The notes below the pieces were generated by a model that was given only the letters and a program-made list of their open reading frames with translations, was not told the DNA's origin and did not search any database. This document shows, piece by piece, positions 1 through 6,230 of a stretch of DNA of 7,133 nucleotides. This DNA comes from Campylobacteraceae bacterium (GTDB taxonomy: Bacteria > Campylobacterota > Campylobacteria > Campylobacterales > Sulfurospirillaceae), in the NCBI GenBank assembly GCA_027013265.1, contig JALUXQ010000199.1, positions 1-7,133 of the forward strand, given 5' to 3'. A program made the position numbers and the translations under genes. How positions within the stretch are numbered: position 1 is the stretch's first letter; every line of letters begins with the position of its first letter.

Positions 1-1131
1 TTTACCAGTAAATGCTTTTCCGGCAGCAACTTGTATCTTGCCATCACCATTTCTATCATTCCAGCCAATAAGTCCAGAATCTTCCCAAGTTTTAAACCAA
101 GAGCCTCTGTTTATAGAGCCATCACTATTTTTAACTTCATTTTTAACAAATTTTGCATAATCAACATTTTGTAAGTTTTTGATTAGATTCAGTCTTGCAA
201 ATGCTGCAACGGCAGGGATTTGAGTATATAAAATAGCTATAAAAACCAAAGCCCAACCAGCACTTATTCTTGCGCCTTTTACAGTAGGAGTTGTAAAGAA
301 TCTCACAATTACATGTGGGAGACCCGCAGTTCCTAACATCAAAGCAGTTGTGAGCATAAATACATTCCAAGTTCCACCATGACTTACAGTATAAGCTGCA
401 AATCCAAGATCAGTCATAGAGGTATCTAGCGCGTGAAGCAAATAAGTCCCACTATCAATCATCCGCACCCCATCATCAAAAGCAAATGGAATTTGACTTC
501 CAAGTCCTATTTGAGGTAAAAATGTGCTTGTAACTTGAAGTGAAAGGAAAATTGCTGGAACTGTAAAAGCGAAAATCATAACACAGTATTGAGCAACTTG
601 AGTATATGTTATACCCTTCATTCCTCCAAGAACTGCATAGATAAACACAATAAACATACCAATATAAACACCCATATTTACATCAACTTGTAAAAATCTT
701 GAAAATACGATACCAACACCTCTCATTTGACCTGCAACATATGTAAATGATATAAAAATAACACATATAACTGCAACTGCACGAGCAAAATCAGAGTAAT
801 ATCTATCACCAATAAAATCAGGAACTGTAAACTTTCCAAATTTTCTAAGATATGGTGCCAAAAGCATTGCCAATAGAACATATCCACCAGTCCAACCCAT
901 AAGATATGCACCACCATCACTACCTTTTAGCGAAACGATACCAGCCAATGATATAAATGAAGCTGCACTCATCCAGTCTGCTCCAGTTGCCATACCATTT
1001 AATACTGGGTGAACGCCACCACCTGCTATATAAAACTCTTTAGTTGATCCAGCTTTTGCCCATATTGCGATTCCAATATATAGCGCAAAAGATAGCCCAA
1101 CAAATAGATAAATTAAACTTTGTAATTCCAT
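1..1131 (-). CDS. Sodium:solute symporter (SSS family, ActP/VC_2705-like), C-terminus cut off by the window edge
   Basis: An inner-membrane secondary transporter, probably Na+-coupled uptake of acetate or another small organic acid. The first 377 residues are open and in frame to base 1; the family usually runs to about 550, so roughly a third is missing. Hydrophobic helices are visible near residues 4-25, 47-70, 80-95, 118-135, 155-172, 180-200, 255-272 and 287-310. Family marks are TGADWMSAASFISLAG near 48-63, the loop YLRKFGKFTVPDFIGDRY near 94-111, and GLPHVIVRFF at 270-279, which matches the ActP-type SSS signature. The ATG at 1131 has an AAAGGG ribosome site at 1144-1139. The gene follows the DUF4212 gene by 49 bases, the standard pairing for this symporter subfamily. 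A hydrophilic stretch at 318-377 contains a calcium-loop-like motif, DRNGDGKI at 359-366. The substrate cannot be read from the sequence. Confidence 0.93.
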   Translation of the reverse strand, partial: MELQSLIYLFVGLSFALYIGIAIWAKAGSTKEFYIAGGGVHPVLNGMATGADWMSAASFISLAGIVSLKGSDGGAYLMGWTGGYVLLAMLLAPYLRKFGKFTVPDFIGDRYYSDFARAVAVICVIFISFTYVAGQMRGVGIVFSRFLQVDVNMGVYIGMFIVFIYAVLGGMKGITYTQVAQYCVMIFAFTVPAIFLSLQVTSTFLPQIGLGSQIPFAFDDGVRMIDSGTYLLHALDTSMTDLGFAAYTVSHGGTWNVFMLTTALMLGTAGLPHVIVRFFTTPTVKGARISAGWALVFIAILYTQIPAVAAFARLNLIKNLQNVDYAKFVKNEVKNSDGSINRGSWFKTWEDSGLIGWNDRNGDGKIQVAAGKAFTGK

Positions 1132-1157
1132 ATGTTATCCCTTTCTATCTGCTAAAG

Positions 1158-1175
1158 TACAACCTTGTGGTTGTA
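1158..1175. repeat. Short perfect hairpin between the DUF4212 and symporter genes
   Basis: Seven-base arms TACAACC (1158-1164) and GGTTGTA (1169-1175) flank a four-base loop. On the minus strand the hairpin begins 5 bases after the DUF4212 stop codon and ends 14 bases before the symporter's AAAGGG ribosome site, with no T-run behind it. It is therefore more likely an intercistronic structure that tunes mRNA stability or relative expression than a terminator. On the plus strand a run of seven T follows at 1176-1182 and the stem can extend with A-T pairs, so it resembles an intrinsic terminator for antisense transcription. No plus-strand gene in view would need one. Confidence 0.55.
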
Positions 1176-1180
1176 TTTTT

Positions 1181-1435
1181 TTATTCATGAACATCGTATT
1201 TTTCTTCGATTCTTTCCATCATTTTTGCATACACAAAAATAAGAATCACAAATACATACATTGCGCCTTGTTGAGCAAACCAAAAACCTAGTTTAAATCC
1301 CCCAAATGTGATGGCATTTAGCTCATCTATAAAGATGATACCAAATCCGTATGAAACGATAAACCAAACAGCTAGCAGTTTGAGAATAGTGGAAACATTC
1401 TCTTTCCAATAAGCTTGAGCAGCACTATTGTCCAT
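1181..1435 (-). CDS. DUF4212 family small membrane protein, partner of the SSS symporter
   Basis: An 84-residue inner-membrane protein with two predicted helices, about residues 16-37 and 52-72, a short N-terminal tail and a charged C-terminus (EKYDVHE). The stretch GFWFAQQGAMYVFVILIFVYA (about 50-70) carries the FxxAQQG...FVxLIFxY pattern typical of DUF4212 proteins. These are encoded directly upstream of VC_2705-type sodium:solute symporters and are thought to act as an accessory or small subunit. The usual family length is about 80-90 residues, so it looks complete. The ATG at 1435 follows a strong AAAAGGAG ribosome site at 1448-1441. The symporter gene starts 49 bases downstream, so the two are very likely co-transcribed. 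The exact role of the small partner is not established by anything visible here. Confidence 0.93.
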   Translation of the reverse strand: MDNSAAQAYWKENVSTILKLLAVWFIVSYGFGIIFIDELNAITFGGFKLGFWFAQQGAMYVFVILIFVYAKMMERIEEKYDVHE

Positions 1436-1461
1436 ATGTTCTCCTTTTATAAGATTTATTT

Positions 1462-1499
1462 ACCTCATGTGCTATGGATTATTCAATGGCACATGAGGT
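1462..1499. repeat. Long perfect inverted repeat upstream of the DUF4212-symporter unit
   Basis: Two perfect 11-base arms, ACCTCATGTGC (1462-1472) and GCACATGAGGT (1489-1499), are separated by 16 bases. Inside the spacer the stem can continue with a G-T pair, two A-T pairs, one mismatch and two more pairs, leaving a four-base loop. Neither strand has a T-run after it, so it is not a canonical intrinsic terminator. It lies 13 bases upstream of the DUF4212 ribosome site and downstream of the predicted promoter. It could be a leader-RNA hairpin or a two-fold-symmetric protein operator. It is too long and exact to be likely by chance in 175 bases of spacer, but the mechanism is unknown. Confidence 0.7.
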
Positions 1500-1523
1500 T
1501 ATGCACTAATATTAAAGTATCAA

Positions 1524-1541
1524 CATAGCATTATCATAGCA
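1524..1541. repeat. CATAGCA direct repeat, 11-base period
   Basis: Two exact copies of CATAGCA on the plus strand (1524-1530 and 1535-1541) are separated by TTAT. Their 11-base spacing places both on nearly the same face of the helix. The second copy overlaps the predicted -10 box of the DUF4212-symporter promoter. Tandem half-sites at one-turn spacing are a common layout for response-regulator binding, so this is a possible operator. The repeat is short and lies in AT-rich DNA, so chance is not excluded. Confidence 0.35.
1533..1538 (-). promoter_or_regulatory. Predicted -10 box of the DUF4212-symporter promoter
   Basis: The minus strand reads TTTGCTATGAT here, giving TATGAT (five of six matches to TATAAT) preceded by an extended TGn element. 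No convincing -35 box lies upstream, which is usual for Campylobacterota promoters. Transcription would start near base 1526 and leave a leader of about 90 bases containing the 1462-1499 inverted repeat. Other A/T-rich -10-like strings occur in this spacer, so the choice is tentative. Confidence 0.35.
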
Positions 1542-1610
1542 AATGCAAAATATGTCTTATTGCATATAAGAATATATAATGAATGTGTAGAAAAGAAACA
1601 CTTTTAAAGT

Positions 1611-2243
1611 TTATATAACAGGTATATAAGAATTAGATATAATTTGAGCTAAATTGTTACTTAGTATCTTATATCCTTTGGCGTTTGGGTGTACTGTGTC
1701 GATTTTTAAAGTATCGTCATTTAGTATCTCTTCAAGAGATGAGTCATCTAGTGGTACATTGTATTTATCAGCCAATTCTTGATAAAAACTAGCAGTACTA
1801 AGTGTCAAGAACTCGACATCTGGCACACCAATCAGTACCACTTGTATCTTTTTGGATTGGGCAAGTTCAATCATTTTGGCTATATTTTCTTTTGTCTTTG
1901 TTAAGTTTTTTCTTTGTAAAATATCATTTCCACCTTCACATATAATTAATATGTCTGGCTTGTATTTTGTTAAAATAGATGGAAGCCTTTGTAACCCATT
2001 TTTTGAGAGTTCGCCGTTCACTCCAGCATTTATCACTTTTACTTGTAGCAAATTTGCTAAAACCGAGGGATAGTTTTTATCATTATCTACCCTATATCCA
2101 TAAGTTATGCTATCCCCAAAAGCTACAATTTTTGTATTTACAGGAAGCGTTATTGTTTCATCAAAAGTAGTATCTTTTGGGTTAAGATAGTTAAATACCA
2201 AAATAGCAACAATACCCCAAAAAATTATTTTAATTATACTCAT
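1611..2243 (-). CDS. Membrane-anchored SGNH/GDSL hydrolase (TesA-like esterase or lysophospholipase fold)
   Basis: A 210-residue serine hydrolase of the SGNH family, which splits ester or thioester bonds in lipids, sugars or small esters. The family blocks are in order: GDSIT at 43-47 with nucleophile Ser45, NAGVNGE at 72-78 with oxyanion Gly77, GGNDIL at 104-109 with Asn106, and DTVHPN at 182-187 with Asp182 and His185. The catalytic set is therefore complete. Residues 3-20 form one hydrophobic helix after a short positively charged start and no cleavage site is evident, so the domain is probably anchored in the inner membrane and faces the periplasm. The gene overlaps the end of the alcohol dehydrogenase gene by 14 bases and has a GGTAGGT ribosome site inside it, which points to translational coupling as the last gene of the operon. 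Its substrate and its link to the upstream enzymes are unknown. Confidence 0.9.
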   Translation of the reverse strand: MSIIKIIFWGIVAILVFNYLNPKDTTFDETITLPVNTKIVAFGDSITYGYRVDNDKNYPSVLANLLQVKVINAGVNGELSKNGLQRLPSILTKYKPDILIICEGGNDILQRKNLTKTKENIAKMIELAQSKKIQVVLIGVPDVEFLTLSTASFYQELADKYNVPLDDSSLEEILNDDTLKIDTVHPNAKGYKILSNNLAQIISNSYIPVI

Positions 2244-3417
2244 GATTACCTACCAATCCAAAATCACCGTTAACAGCTGACATAAAGAGAGCCTCCAAAT
2301 CCTTGGCATCTATTTTTTTTGCATTTGACGGTGTTGAAGGGTCTTTGTAGGCTAGTTCACCTATCTCTTGTGCTCTCTCACTCGTGATTTTCACCTCTTT
2401 TAAAGTGTGCGGGATTTGTAGTTTTTTTCTTAAATCCAGTATATAATCTATAAAGCTTTGTGTTGATGGATTTTGTATGTTTAAATATTTGCATAAATTT
2501 ACCATCTTATCTTCGATGGCAGACTCATTCTGCTTTAGTGCGTATGGCAATATTATGGAGTTTGCCAATCCATGAGGGGTATTAAAGAGACCGCCTAGTT
2601 GATGCGCCACAGAGTGAACTGAGCCTAGCCCTTTTTGAAATGCAGTCGCTCCCATCATGGCTGCAACTAACATGTAAGCTCTAGCATCTTGGTTGTGAGG
2701 CTCAAGATATGCCACTAAGAGATTCTCTTTTATGAGCCTTATCGCTTCTAATGCAATTCCATCAGCCATAGGATGAAATCCTGGCGCACAGTAGGCTTCT
2801 ATAGCATGAACGAGTGCATCTATGCCTGTCCAAGCTGTTATATGTTTTGGTAGATTGTAGGTTAAGACAGGATCTAAAATCACGATAGAAGGTAGCATTT
2901 TTGGATGAAAGATGATCTTCTTTGCGTGATTTTTGCTATCTGTTATAACTGTAGCTCTTCCTACTTCTGAGCCAGTTCCTGCCGTTGTTGGGATTGCGAT
3001 AGTTTTAGCGATTCCAAACTCATCTGCTCTGCTCCAATTATCACCAACATCTTCAAAATCCCATATACTAAGACTCTGCCCTGACATAAAAGCGATAGTT
3101 TTGCCAGCATCAAGTGCACTACCACCACCAAAGGCAATGACACCATCATTTTGGTTTTGTCTATAAGTTTTTACACCATTTTGTACATTTTTGCCAGTTG
3201 GGTTTGGTTGCACATCACTAAAGATAGTATAGGAGATACCATTTTTTTCTAATGCTTTTGTCAGATTTTGCATGATAGGCAACTTGACCAAAGCCTCATC
3301 AGTGACTATAAGAGGTTTTCTGATGTTTAGTTGTTCTAGTGCATTTGCTATATCTGCAACTCTGTTATCCCCAAACCAAACAGTAGTAGGGTAGTTCCAA
3401 TTTGTAGTATTTAGCAT
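2230..3417 (-). CDS. Iron-containing (group III) alcohol dehydrogenase, NAD(P)-dependent
   Basis: A 395-residue cytosolic dehydrogenase that interconverts an alcohol and an aldehyde. The N-terminal nucleotide domain carries GGGSALDAGK at 97-106 and TTAGTGSE at 144-151. The helical metal domain carries the expected ligands by alignment to FucO: Asp200 and His204 (GIDALVHAIEAY), His268 (GSVHSVAH) and His282 (NTPHG), with His272 at the catalytic position. Length is normal for the family. The start ATG directly abuts the TAG of the aldehyde dehydrogenase gene, with an AAGGAGAT ribosome site inside that gene's end, so the two are almost certainly translated together. The same enzyme pair forms Bacillus gbsAB (choline to glycine betaine). 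Beside a gamma-glutamyl ligase it would fit oxidation of a gamma-glutamylated amino alcohol. Reduction of an aldehyde or a different alcohol remains possible; the family predicts substrate poorly. Confidence 0.95.
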   Translation of the reverse strand: MLNTTNWNYPTTVWFGDNRVADIANALEQLNIRKPLIVTDEALVKLPIMQNLTKALEKNGISYTIFSDVQPNPTGKNVQNGVKTYRQNQNDGVIAFGGGSALDAGKTIAFMSGQSLSIWDFEDVGDNWSRADEFGIAKTIAIPTTAGTGSEVGRATVITDSKNHAKKIIFHPKMLPSIVILDPVLTYNLPKHITAWTGIDALVHAIEAYCAPGFHPMADGIALEAIRLIKENLLVAYLEPHNQDARAYMLVAAMMGATAFQKGLGSVHSVAHQLGGLFNTPHGLANSIILPYALKQNESAIEDKMVNLCKYLNIQNPSTQSFIDYILDLRKKLQIPHTLKEVKITSERAQEIGELAYKDPSTPSNAKKIDAKDLEALFMSAVNGDFGLVGNHEYN

Positions 3418-4803
3418 CTATATCTCCTTAAAATGTATAGATTTAACGCGTGTTACTTGGTCATATCCAAATGTTGAGAGTGAAATTCCTCGCCCTGTAT
3501 CTTTGACACCTGTCCATGCAAGACCTGGGTCAAGATAGTCACATCTATTCATAAAGACTGTGCCTGTACTTATAAGTTTTGAGAGTTCATCTGCCTTTTT
3601 GATATCTTTTGTCCAGATGGATGCAGTCAAACCATATTTGCTGTCATTCATGAGATCTATCGCCTCTTCATCGTTCTTGACCTTCATGATTCCTACAACT
3701 GGACCAAAACTCTCTTCATTCATCACAGACATTGAGTGGTCAACATTTACCAAGACTTGAGGAGCAAGATAGGCAGTTCCTTTTTTTGAAGCTGGAAAAA
3801 GTTTTTCATCCACCAAGGCAGTTGCTCCACATTTTACAGCATCTTGTATCTGTTTTCTTACAAAATTACTGGCTGCGATTTTAACCATAGGTCCTATATT
3901 TGTTTCGCTATCTAATGGATCGCCTAGTTTGTACTGTTTTGTCAAATCTACAAATTTTTTCACAAAATCATCATAAACTTTTTCATTCACATAAATTCTC
4001 TCTATACCACAGCATGATTGACCAGAATTAAAAAAAGAGCCATCGACTAGATTTGCTACACTATAATCCAAATCAGCATCAGCCCTGACATATGCAGGGT
4101 CTTTGCCACCAAGCTCTAAACCACAAGGGATAAATTTTTCCTTTATAGCTTCTTGGACAGCTACTCCACCCCCAACAGATCCCGTGAAAAATACCCCATC
4201 TACTCTCTCATCTGCAAGAAGAGTTGCGCTATCTTCATGATTTAAGTACAAAATACTAAACAGACCTTTTGGCAACTCTGCTCTCTCAAATGCCTCTTCA
4301 TACTGCCTTGCGACAAGTGGAGTTTGTAAGGAGTGCCTTAAAACAACACTATTTCCAGCTAAAAGTGCAGGAATCAAGACATTTACAGAAGTCAAAAATG
4401 GATAGTTCCAAGGACTGATAAGGCAGATAACACCAAGAGGCTCCTTTATGATTTTTCTCTCAAAATTATCTATAGGCTTTGGATAGTAAGGCTCTAAACT
4501 CTCTTGTGCCAAGTTTAACATGTACTCTGCTCTCTCTTTGAAACCATCTATCTCAAATCCACTTTGACTTATAGGTCGTCCCATTTGTAGCGTTATCTCT
4601 CTTGCAATCTTCTCTTTTTTTGAAACTACTTCATCTATAAATCTTTTTATATACTTCTTCTTCTCCTTGAGAGAAGTTCGAGCCCACTTTTTTCGAGCCT
4701 CTTTTGCCTCTTTTAGAGTTTTGTCTATATCCTCTTTGGTATGCAATCTATCTTCAAAATATACCGTGTTGTCTATCGGTGTAATTGTTTGAAAAGTTGA
4801 CAT
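3418..4803 (-). CDS. NAD(P)+-dependent aldehyde dehydrogenase (ALDH superfamily)
   Basis: A 461-residue cytosolic enzyme oxidising an aldehyde to a carboxylic acid. Core motifs are present: PWNYPF at 131-136 with Asn133, FTGSVGGG at 206-213 for dinucleotide binding, GLELGGKDPAYV at 228-239 with general base Glu230, GQSCCGIERIYV at 261-272 with nucleophile Cys264, and NEESFGPVV at 362-370. The N-terminus is short compared with the common 480-500-residue enzymes, similar in length to the succinate-semialdehyde type YneI. The usual Lys of the cofactor-binding LKPS/LKHS motif is Arg156 here (VVLRHS). The gene starts 9 bases after the ligase stop, with an AAAGGGA ribosome site overlapping that stop, and ends flush against the alcohol dehydrogenase start. 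Position in the operon suggests it oxidises the aldehyde made by that dehydrogenase. The actual aldehyde is not determinable from the sequence. Confidence 0.95.
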   Translation of the reverse strand: MSTFQTITPIDNTVYFEDRLHTKEDIDKTLKEAKEARKKWARTSLKEKKKYIKRFIDEVVSKKEKIAREITLQMGRPISQSGFEIDGFKERAEYMLNLAQESLEPYYPKPIDNFERKIIKEPLGVICLISPWNYPFLTSVNVLIPALLAGNSVVLRHSLQTPLVARQYEEAFERAELPKGLFSILYLNHEDSATLLADERVDGVFFTGSVGGGVAVQEAIKEKFIPCGLELGGKDPAYVRADADLDYSVANLVDGSFFNSGQSCCGIERIYVNEKVYDDFVKKFVDLTKQYKLGDPLDSETNIGPMVKIAASNFVRKQIQDAVKCGATALVDEKLFPASKKGTAYLAPQVLVNVDHSMSVMNEESFGPVVGIMKVKNDEEAIDLMNDSKYGLTASIWTKDIKKADELSKLISTGTVFMNRCDYLDPGLAWTGVKDTGRGISLSTFGYDQVTRVKSIHFKEI

Positions 4804-4812
4804 TTTTTCCCT

Positions 4813-6177
4813 TTATATGATTTCAAAATACCTGGCTAATTGCCAGTCTGTTATCGCTTTTAATTGTTCACTCTCTTCCCACTCTCTTGTCATGGAGTAG
4901 TGATCCACAAAAACATCGCCAAAAATCTCTCTAGCAATTTTTGAATCTCTTAGTTTTCTAGCGGCATCACCTAGTGTGTGAGGAAACGAAAACTCACTCG
5001 AAAGCTCTTTTTCATAAGCATTTCCCACTATCGGCTCTGTTGGCTCAATTCTATTTTTTATACCCCAAATCCCGCTTCCTAATGCAGCACTTAGTGCTAT
5101 ATAAGGGTTGATATCTGCGGCAGTTACTCTATACTCCACTCTTTGACTCTTTTCATTTCCATTGATGGCTCTTAGTGCACATGTGCGGTTATCGACTCCC
5201 CAAGTTGCTTGCGTAGGAGCCCAAAATCCAGGAATCAATCTCGTATATGAGTTGCAAGTAGGTGCTATCATAGCTAGTAGTTCAGGCATCAGTCTTTGCT
5301 GACCGCCTATAAACCAACGCATCTTATCAGATATTGTATCTTTTTTGGTTTTATCATAAAAAACAGATTTTCCATTTTCATCTTTTGCAGAGATGTGCAA
5401 GTGTCCAGATTGACCTGGATATCTGTTTGACCATTTTGCCATAAAAGTTGCCATCAGAGATTTTTGTTGTGCCAAAACTTTTGTAAAAGTCTTAAAGAGT
5501 ACCGCATTGTCAGCTGATTTCAAAATATCATCATACAAAATAGCCGCTTCTATAACTCCAGGACCAGTCTCTGTGTGAAGACCCTCTATGGGCATATCCA
5601 TACTACTACACAAATCCATTAAATCATGGTAAAAATCAGCATGAACACTATTTCTAAGCAAAGAGTATCCAAACATGCCAGGAGTAAAACTCTCTAGGTT
5701 CTTATAATCCTTATCTCTTACGCTTTTAGGAGTTTCGTTAAACATAAAAAATTCAAATTCAGCTGCTGCTTGAAAGTTTAGCCCAATCTCTTTGCCCTGT
5801 TTTATCATCTTTTTAAGAAGTGTTCTAGGGCACACATCACTATGTTTTCCGCCATTTTCAAAATCAATCAAAAACAGAAGTGAGTTGTTTTCTAGTGGAA
5901 GTTCTCTACATGTTGATATATCTATTTCGCCTTTTGCATCAGGATATGCATTGCTCCAGCCCGTTATTGAGTCTTTTGCGTACAATTCATCTTTTGAATC
6001 CCAACCAAATATAACATCACAAAAACCAAGCCCACTCTCTAAAACAGATATAAATTTCTCTGTGTTTATATACTTGCCTCTTAAAATTCCATCTATATCA
6101 GTAGTAGCAAGTTTGATGCGTTTTATACCTCTTTTTTCTATTAAATCTAGGGCTTCTTGTGCTGTTTCTATATTCAT
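4813..6177 (-). CDS. Glutamine synthetase-like gamma-glutamyl amide ligase (PuuA/IpuC/GlnA4-type)
   Basis: A 454-residue ATP-dependent ligase of the glutamine synthetase superfamily, expected to join the gamma-carboxyl of glutamate to an amine in the cytosol. The N-terminal beta-grasp domain spans about 15-105 (TTDIDGILRGKYI, FGWDSKDELY), followed by the catalytic barrel. Metal-site residues are Glu140 and Glu142 (AEFEFF), Glu203 and Glu210 (TETGPGVIEAA) and His259 (SGHLHIS). Nucleotide and glutamate contacts fall in RLIPGFWAPT (313-322), WGVDNRTCALR (326-336) and VEYRVTAADINPYIALSA (347-364). Where housekeeping enzymes have GYEAP with the ammonium-binding Glu, this protein has GFWAP (317-321), which favours an organic amine over ammonia. 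The NLYDLP adenylylation site is absent. The ATG has a GAGGAG ribosome site at 6189-6184. It is the first gene of the operon, and the dehydrogenases behind it suggest an amino-alcohol substrate. A polyamine substrate is the main alternative. Confidence 0.93.
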   Translation of the reverse strand: MNIETAQEALDLIEKRGIKRIKLATTDIDGILRGKYINTEKFISVLESGLGFCDVIFGWDSKDELYAKDSITGWSNAYPDAKGEIDISTCRELPLENNSLLFLIDFENGGKHSDVCPRTLLKKMIKQGKEIGLNFQAAAEFEFFMFNETPKSVRDKDYKNLESFTPGMFGYSLLRNSVHADFYHDLMDLCSSMDMPIEGLHTETGPGVIEAAILYDDILKSADNAVLFKTFTKVLAQQKSLMATFMAKWSNRYPGQSGHLHISAKDENGKSVFYDKTKKDTISDKMRWFIGGQQRLMPELLAMIAPTCNSYTRLIPGFWAPTQATWGVDNRTCALRAINGNEKSQRVEYRVTAADINPYIALSAALGSGIWGIKNRIEPTEPIVGNAYEKELSSEFSFPHTLGDAARKLRDSKIAREIFGDVFVDHYSMTREWEESEQLKAITDWQLARYFEII

Positions 6178-6196
6178 ATTTTTCTCCTCAAATTGT

Positions 6197-6202
6197 ATTA
6201 TA
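6197..6202 (-). promoter_or_regulatory. Predicted -10 box of the ligase-dehydrogenase operon
   Basis: A perfect TATAAT lies on the minus strand 20-25 bases upstream of the ligase ATG, behind an A-rich stretch and with no clear -35 box. The transcript would begin near base 6190, immediately before the GAGGAG ribosome site, giving a leader of only about 13 bases. So short a leader leaves no room for a riboswitch or attenuator, so control would have to act at the promoter itself. Confidence 0.5.
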
Positions 6203-6224
6203 TCTCAAAATTTTTTTATTATGG

Positions 6225-6230
6225 TAAAAT
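6225..6230 (+). promoter_or_regulatory. Predicted extended -10 box of the EamA transporter gene
   Basis: TATGGTAAAAT on the plus strand gives TAAAAT (five of six to TATAAT) with an upstream TGn element, and is preceded by a seven-T run at 6211-6217 of the kind found upstream of Campylobacterota -10 boxes. Transcription would begin near 6237, about 14 bases before the start codon. The box sits where the -35 region of the divergent operon promoter would be, so the two promoters occupy the same DNA and may compete. Confidence 0.45.

Noticed and set aside
161..920. Short minus-strand open frames inside the symporter gene (161-370 and 723-920)
   Set aside because: Alternative-frame shadows. The frame running from 1131 to base 1 carries the conserved SSS motifs without interruption.
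1446..1451. TATAAA on the minus strand just upstream of the DUF4212 ribosome site as a -10 box
   Set aside because: Transcription from it would begin at or after the AGGAG ribosome site and produce an mRNA lacking that strong site. A more upstream promoter fits better.
1587..1613. Weak A/T-only dyad just after the SGNH hydrolase stop, followed by a T-rich stretch, as a possible terminator
   Set aside because: The stem has almost no G-C pairs and the T-run is interrupted, so it cannot be supported as an intrinsic terminator. The true end of the operon transcript is unclear.
2313..2320. Run of eight T (A8 in the coding strand) in the alcohol dehydrogenase gene as a possible phase-variable tract
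   Set aside because: It simply encodes part of NAKKIDAKD in an AT-rich gene. Eight bases is short for a contingency tract and the reading frame is intact.
4813..6177. Housekeeping glutamine synthetase glnA
   Set aside because: It lacks the NLYDLP adenylylation site and the GYEAP ammonium-binding Glu, and it sits in an operon with aldehyde and alcohol dehydrogenases, so the amide-ligase subfamily is the better call.
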